This document shows, one piece after another, positions 21,201 through 24,599 of a stretch of 24,599 nt of DNA. The position numbers and the translations under genes are program-made. The notes below the pieces were generated by a model. The model saw only the letters and a program-made list of their open reading frames with translations, was not told the DNA's origin and searched no databases. This DNA comes from JAFAHD01 sp035654355 (GTDB lineage: Bacteria > Vulcanimicrobiota > Vulcanimicrobiia > Eremiobacterales > Eremiobacteraceae), in assembly GCA_035654355.1 (NCBI GenBank), contig DASRXC010000019.1, positions 1 through 24,599 of the forward strand, given 5' to 3'. Each line of letters starts with the position of its first letter. Within the stretch, counting starts at the first letter, position 1.

Positions 21201-21268
21201 ATTAATTCCTTAATTGACAAGGCGATGCCAGGCATGCTACCGTAGTCGCTAGCTACTAATTCCTTAGT
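21201..21268 (+). promoter_or_regulatory. blaI promoter with two paired dyad operators
   Basis: Site 1 is ATTAATTCCTTAAT (21201-21214) and site 2 is ACTAATTCCTTAGT (21255-21268). Both have 5-bp arms around TTCC. The two differences between them (T to C, A to G) fall on paired positions and keep the dyad. Between them lie TTGACA (21214-21219) and, after 18 nt, TACCGT (21238-21243) preceded by TGC, an extended -10. Site 1 overlaps the -35 and site 2 lies just past the expected start point. An additional CTAC-C-GTAG dyad (21237-21245) covers the -10. This fits BlaI-dimer repression. Confidence 0.7.
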
Positions 21269-21293
21269 TCTTTGGCAGTGCTGGAGGACATGC

Positions 21294-21680
21294 GTGGCCC
21301 GTAAGAAGTCGCCTATCTTGACCGAGGCAGAACTTCGCCTCATGCAAGTCCTGTGGGAAAAGCGCGCTGCCACGGTCGGCGAGGTCCTCGCCGGCCTCCC
21401 CAAAGATACCGCCCTCGCCTATAGCACCGTTCTCACGACTTTGCGGATCCTCGAGACGAAGGGATACGTCGCGCACGCCGAGTCTGGACGTGCCTTTGTC
21501 TACCGCCCGCTCATCGGCCGCGATGAGGCGATCCGCACAGCGACGCAGCAGCTTGCGCGCCGCTTTTTCGACAACTCACCCGGTCTGCTCGCGCTGAACC
21601 TGCTCGAGCAAGAGAATATCGACGAACACGAGCTCGAGCGTCTGAAGCGACTGATCGAACGCAGCAAGGAGAGCTCGTGA
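21294..21680 (+). CDS. blaI: BlaI/MecI/CopY-family transcriptional repressor
   Basis: The 128-residue protein has the winged-helix repressor fold: ILTEAELRLMQVLWEKRAAT, VGEVLAGLP, AYSTVLTTLRILETKGYVAH and the wing AESGRAFVYRPL. The C-terminal helices (from ATQQLARRFFDNSPGLLALN) form the dimerisation region. In the family the cognate M56 protease triggers cleavage between the two domains to derepress the operon. The GTG at 21294 has GGAGG 6 nt upstream; an ATG 4 nt earlier is out of frame. The stop overlaps the M56 start (GTGATG). It is preceded by two candidate operators. No beta-lactamase gene is nearby, so the regulated target is not evident in the window. Confidence 0.93.
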   Translation: MARKKSPILTEAELRLMQVLWEKRAATVGEVLAGLPKDTALAYSTVLTTLRILETKGYVAHAESGRAFVYRPLIGRDEAIRTATQQLARRFFDNSPGLLALNLLEQENIDEHELERLKRLIERSKESS

Positions 21681-23905
21681 TGCACGTCTGGCTGCAGCTC
21701 GGCGAGGCCTTTGCGCGAGTGAGCGTGAGCGCTATCGTGAACAGCCTCTGGGAGGCGATCGCGCTTACCGTTCTCGCATGGTTGACGGTGCGGCTGGTGC
21801 CGCGCGCGAACGCATCCTTACGCTACGGCTTGTGGTGCGTCGCGCTTGCCGCGGTCCTCATTCTGCCGGTGATCGCGCTTCATGCAGGCGCGACCGCTCC
21901 GCCTGCGGGCGGGTCCGCGGACCCGGCCGTCGCCATGCCGCAGCGCTTCGCGCAGTTCCTGTTCGCGCTCTGGTACGTTGTCGCCACCGCGCTCGTCTTC
22001 CGCCTGATCCTCAGTTACGTGCGCTTGCAGCAGATCAAAGCGAATGCTGAGCCGCTTTCGCCGCTGTATCAACACCGCGTGCGCCGTTGGCTCAACGCGA
22101 CCGGCGGCAATCGGCAGTGCAGACTGTGCGTCTCCGACACCGTGCCAATGCCGGTTGCGATCGGCCTCTTCGATCCCGTGATCGTGCTGCCGGCCCGACT
22201 GCTCGACCAGCTTTCCGACGACGAACTCGACCAAGTCGGTCTCCACGAAACCGCACACTTGCAGCGCTGGGACGACTACACGAACGTGTTCCAAAAACTG
22301 GTCGAGGCGCTGTTGTTCTTCAATCCGGCAGTGTATCTCATCGGACGCCAGCTGACGCTCGAGCGCGAGATCGCGTGCGATGACCGCGTCATCGCGGCCA
22401 CCGGAAAACCGCTGACCTACGCCGCGTGTCTGACGCGTCTGGTCGAAGCGACCGCGCTGACGCGGCAAGCGCTGCCGGCCTTGGCCGCGCTCACGACGCG
22501 CCGGCAATTCGCTATCCGCATCGAGCGCCTACTCGACGGCAAGCGTGCCGGCATGCCGGTCGCGTCATCGCTGGCGGCGATCGCCGTCTGCACTGCGCTC
22601 GTTGTCGGCCTTGCCGCAGCGTCGCGCATCGCGCCGCTCATCGCAGTCGCTCCTGAGATGTCATCCACCCGCATCGCGCGTGCCCCGGCGGTCGCGACCG
22701 TCGCCACGGCAGCGGTACGGCCGACGGTCTTCGTGATCCGTCAAGCCGTGACCGCGGTGCACCGCATCGTAACTGTTGCGCGTTCCAACGCCGTGGGAGC
22801 GCGCAACATCTTCGTTATCCACACTCGCGAGGCGAGCGTGGGCGTACCGACCTTCGTCGACAAGGATGTCGAGATCATCACTGCGCCGGCCGTTCACCAG
22901 GCGTTAAACGATAGTCCAACTGTGCACTCGTTCGTGCATAGCGCACCGATGCATGTTCTTAGCCCGCAGCTCGCGATGCTCGACGTTCGTCTCAAAGACA
23001 TGAGCGCGCAGCTCAAACCGATGAGCGGCAAAGTCAAGCACCTTCACGAGATCATGGTGACCGATGGATCATCGATGGTTGCCGTCATCCCGGCGCTTCC
23101 AGAAAATGACATCGCCAAAGCGTCTGTTTCGGTCGCGGCGGCTCAAGCGGCGGCGGCGCGGGTCGATGCACAGGTCGCCGCCGCGGAAGACGCCTATTCG
23201 GCCAGCGCGGAAGAGACGGATAATATTCCCGTGCTTGCTGCGCGTCTGCCCCAGCTGAGCCCGCGCTACAGGATCATCGCGATTCGCCGCCTGAGCGACC
23301 ACCTCGACAGCGTCGAAGCGCGCTCAGCGCTGGTCGACGAGATGCTTCACGACGCGTCGCTGATCGTCAAACTCACCGCGGTGAAGGCGCTCGGCGCGCA
23401 CGTCGATGAGACAGATCCCCAGTCCGCGCTGCTGCGCGCGCTCTCCGCGTCGGATTCGCCGAGCGTGAAAGTCGCGATCATCGGCGCGCTGTCGGAAGCG
23501 GTGACCGACACCGGCGTCGCGCACGGGCTGATCGTGGCGTTCGATGTTTCCCAGCCGGAGAGCGTTCAGTTGGCCGCTGCAGGGGCGCTCAGCAATGCCG
23601 TCGACGACACGGATGGTCAGGCCGCGCTCATCGCCGGGCTCACGAGCACGTCGTACTCGCGCGTTAAGTCGGTCATCATCCGCGCGCTGTCGGAAGTTGC
23701 GCGCGAACCCGCAGTACGCCGGGCGCTGCAGGCAGCGCTGGGCACGGACGAACCAGTCTCGGTTCAACTCGCTGCGGTTCAGGCTCTGGCGCCTTCGGCT
23801 GACGACCCCGAGATCCGCGCGGTGCTCGAGCAAGCCGGCGGAACCGGATGCGATGTGGTGCGTTTGAGCATCAAGCGCGCGCTTGCGCAAGCCGGAAGCC
23901 AGTAA
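21677..23905 (+). CDS. BlaR1-like M56 membrane metallopeptidase with C-terminal HEAT repeats
   Basis: The 742-residue protein starts at GTG 21677 or the adjacent ATG 21680; AAGGAG lies 5-8 nt upstream. Membrane helices are near 20-40, 52-70, 93-114 and 296-318. The cytosolic zinc protease loop between helices 3 and 4 has HETAH at 190-194 and the downstream EREIACDDRVI (Glu229 or 231 as third ligand). The first ~320 residues are thus the canonical BlaR1/MecR1 N-terminal unit. After helix 4, residues 320-527 are a low-complexity Ala/Val/His-rich linker. Residues ~528-742 form about five HEAT-like helical repeats (YRIIAIRRLSDHLDSVEARS, SLIVKLTAVKALGAHV, SVKVAIIGALSEAVT, SVQLAAAGALSNAVD). No penicillin-binding sensor domain is present. 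Presumably it senses an envelope protein or stress and relieves BlaI repression. Confidence 0.93.
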   Translation: MMHVWLQLGEAFARVSVSAIVNSLWEAIALTVLAWLTVRLVPRANASLRYGLWCVALAAVLILPVIALHAGATAPPAGGSADPAVAMPQRFAQFLFALWYVVATALVFRLILSYVRLQQIKANAEPLSPLYQHRVRRWLNATGGNRQCRLCVSDTVPMPVAIGLFDPVIVLPARLLDQLSDDELDQVGLHETAHLQRWDDYTNVFQKLVEALLFFNPAVYLIGRQLTLEREIACDDRVIAATGKPLTYAACLTRLVEATALTRQALPALAALTTRRQFAIRIERLLDGKRAGMPVASSLAAIAVCTALVVGLAAASRIAPLIAVAPEMSSTRIARAPAVATVATAAVRPTVFVIRQAVTAVHRIVTVARSNAVGARNIFVIHTREASVGVPTFVDKDVEIITAPAVHQALNDSPTVHSFVHSAPMHVLSPQLAMLDVRLKDMSAQLKPMSGKVKHLHEIMVTDGSSMVAVIPALPENDIAKASVSVAAAQAAAARVDAQVAAAEDAYSASAEETDNIPVLAARLPQLSPRYRIIAIRRLSDHLDSVEARSALVDEMLHDASLIVKLTAVKALGAHVDETDPQSALLRALSASDSPSVKVAIIGALSEAVTDTGVAHGLIVAFDVSQPESVQLAAAGALSNAVDDTDGQAALIAGLTSTSYSRVKSVIIRALSEVAREPAVRRALQAALGTDEPVSVQLAAVQALAPSADDPEIRAVLEQAGGTGCDVVRLSIKRALAQAGSQ

Positions 23906-23938
23906 GAAAAACTAAGCGAGAAAAATCTGTAAGAAAAT

Positions 23939-23968
23939 CGGCGCCCTCGAAAGGGCGCCGAACTTTTT
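23939..23968. terminator. Bidirectional intrinsic terminator
   Basis: A 9-bp perfect stem, CGGCGCCCT (23939-23947) with AGGGCGCCG (23952-23960), closes a CGAA tetraloop. AACTTTTT follows on the plus strand and ATTTTCTT on the minus strand. It lies between the convergent ends of the M56 gene and the cyclophilin gene, 33 nt and 3 nt away, and can serve both. Confidence 0.93.
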
Positions 23969-23971
23969 GGG

Positions 23972-24466
23972 TCAGGCCTTTAGCGGTTCGATCCGCACGC
24001 GCTCCATCTTATCGCCGACTTTGATCTTCTGCACGTTCCCAAATCCTTCGGTGACTTGTCCGAAGACGGTGTATTGATTGTCTAGGAACGGCGCGGGCTC
24101 GAGGCAGATGTAGAACTGCGAGCCTGCTGAGTTCGGCGATTGTGCGCGCGCCATCGCAACCGTGCCTTGCACGTGCTTCTGGCGGTTGAACTCTTCGCGC
24201 AGGTTGTATCCCGGACCGCCGCGACCGGTGCCTTCCGGACACCCGCCCTGCACGACGAAACCGGGCTCGACGCGATGAAAGGTCAATCCGTCGTAAAAAC
24301 CGGCACGCGCAAGCTTGATGAACGCGGCGACCGTCACGGGCGCATCCTTCGGATAGAACTTGAAGACGATATCGCCGTGTTTGGTCGTGATGCGCGCTTG
24401 CAGCGCCTGCGCGTCGCGCGCTAACGTCGTGGATTCTTCTGCGGTTGGCGGAACGTGTGCGGGCAT
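23972..24466 (-). CDS. Cyclophilin-type peptidylprolyl cis-trans isomerase
   Basis: The 164-residue protein has the compact bacterial cyclophilin core. After ~25 polar residues comes ARITTKHGDIVFKFYPKDAP, then FIKLARAGFYDGLTFHRVEP with the catalytic Arg. GFVVQGGCPEGTGRGGPGYN, AMARAQSPNSAGSQFYICLE (Gln and Phe of the active site) and FLDNQYTVFGQVTEG follow. It has no signal peptide, so it should act in the cytosol as a folding helper. The ATG at 24466 is preceded by AAAAGGGGGA, a good Shine-Dalgarno. The stop is 3 nt from the bidirectional terminator. Confidence 0.96.
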   Translation of the reverse strand: MPAHVPPTAEESTTLARDAQALQARITTKHGDIVFKFYPKDAPVTVAAFIKLARAGFYDGLTFHRVEPGFVVQGGCPEGTGRGGPGYNLREEFNRQKHVQGTVAMARAQSPNSAGSQFYICLEPAPFLDNQYTVFGQVTEGFGNVQKIKVGDKMERVRIEPLKA

Positions 24467-24599
24467 CGGTCCCCCTTTTACCCATCAATTCGACGAGGTG
24501 TTCCATTAGGGGAATCGGCTAGTGACGCGCCGCACATGAGTGCATGCTTGGCGGCTCCCCGTACCATATGATGTACGCGATGCGCGGTTCCGGCGACGG
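24467..24599 (+). promoter_or_regulatory. Right-edge intergenic region with a possible promoter and start codon
   Basis: The region holds the cyclophilin ribosome-binding site at its left edge. On the plus strand TATGAT (24567-24572), five of six bases of the -10 consensus, is 7 nt before an ATG at 24580. The ATG opens a frame (MRGSGD) that runs off the window. This could be a leaderless plus-strand gene start, but no -35 is convincing and only six codons are visible. A minus-strand open frame ending near 24522 is an alternative. Confidence 0.25.

Noticed and set aside
24522..24599. A minus-strand open frame entering from the right edge and stopping at about 24522
   Set aside because: Only 25 codons are visible and they show no recognisable motif; it competes with a plus-strand frame of equal quality, so neither is called as a gene.

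Overview
The window is a GC-rich (roughly 60%), gene-dense bacterial chromosomal segment. It carries 22 confidently placed protein genes, one unrecognised plausible gene and one small candidate gene. No rRNA, tRNA, CRISPR array, insertion sequence or prophage was seen. The cell is diderm: there is a 1247-residue TonB-dependent outer-membrane receptor, a lipoprotein-type HlyD adaptor and exported thioredoxin-like and hydrolase proteins. The receptor's N-terminal carboxypeptidase-regulatory-like domain and glycine-rich plug lead-in resemble receptors common in Candidatus Eremiobacterota / Vulcanimicrobiota (WPS-2). I infer that lineage or a relative; no marker gene here proves it. No stretch longer than 300 bases lacks a gene; the longest gap is 6404-6640.

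Layout. 1-3330 (minus): the 5' part of a VOC-family protein, then DUF2339 and DUF3999 envelope genes overlapping by 4 nt. 3426-4415 (plus): an exported alpha/beta hydrolase. 4407-6403 (minus): an AraC regulator translationally coupled to a DipZ-like thioredoxin. 6641-10384 (plus): the large cysteine-containing TonB receptor, closed by a strong terminator. 10491-11135: a mini-glutaredoxin and a DUF2784 membrane protein, divergent with starts only 18 nt apart. 11273-15962: an operon of a CecR-like TetR repressor, HlyD lipoprotein, ABC ATPase and ABC-2 permease with 4-nt overlaps throughout, followed by a secreted unknown protein. 16013-16741 (minus): a LOG-family phosphoribohydrolase and a possible 28-residue membrane peptide. 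16902-18421: a Hva1/TUDOR small protein convergent with an Amt ammonium transporter. 18518-21181: an unrecognised helical protein, divergent from serA and an overlapping histidine phosphatase that probably supplies phosphoserine phosphatase. 21294-23905: a BlaI repressor and an M56 (BlaR1-like) metallopeptidase that ends in HEAT-like repeats instead of a penicillin sensor. 23972-24466 (minus): a cytosolic cyclophilin.

How the genes work together. Three units are self-contained regulatory systems: AraC with a periplasmic thioredoxin beside the receptor; the TetR-controlled export pump, whose gene order parallels the E. coli cecR-ybhG-ybhF-ybhS/R locus; and the BlaI/M56 repressor-protease pair. 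SerA plus the phosphatase covers two of the three steps of phosphorylated serine synthesis. The most interesting sequence-level signals are two BlaI-type dyads whose differences are compensatory, a hairpin that would bring a distant Shine-Dalgarno next to the start codon at 15276, several starts with a -10 box only 6-7 nt upstream (candidate leaderless mRNAs), and the M56-HEAT architecture.
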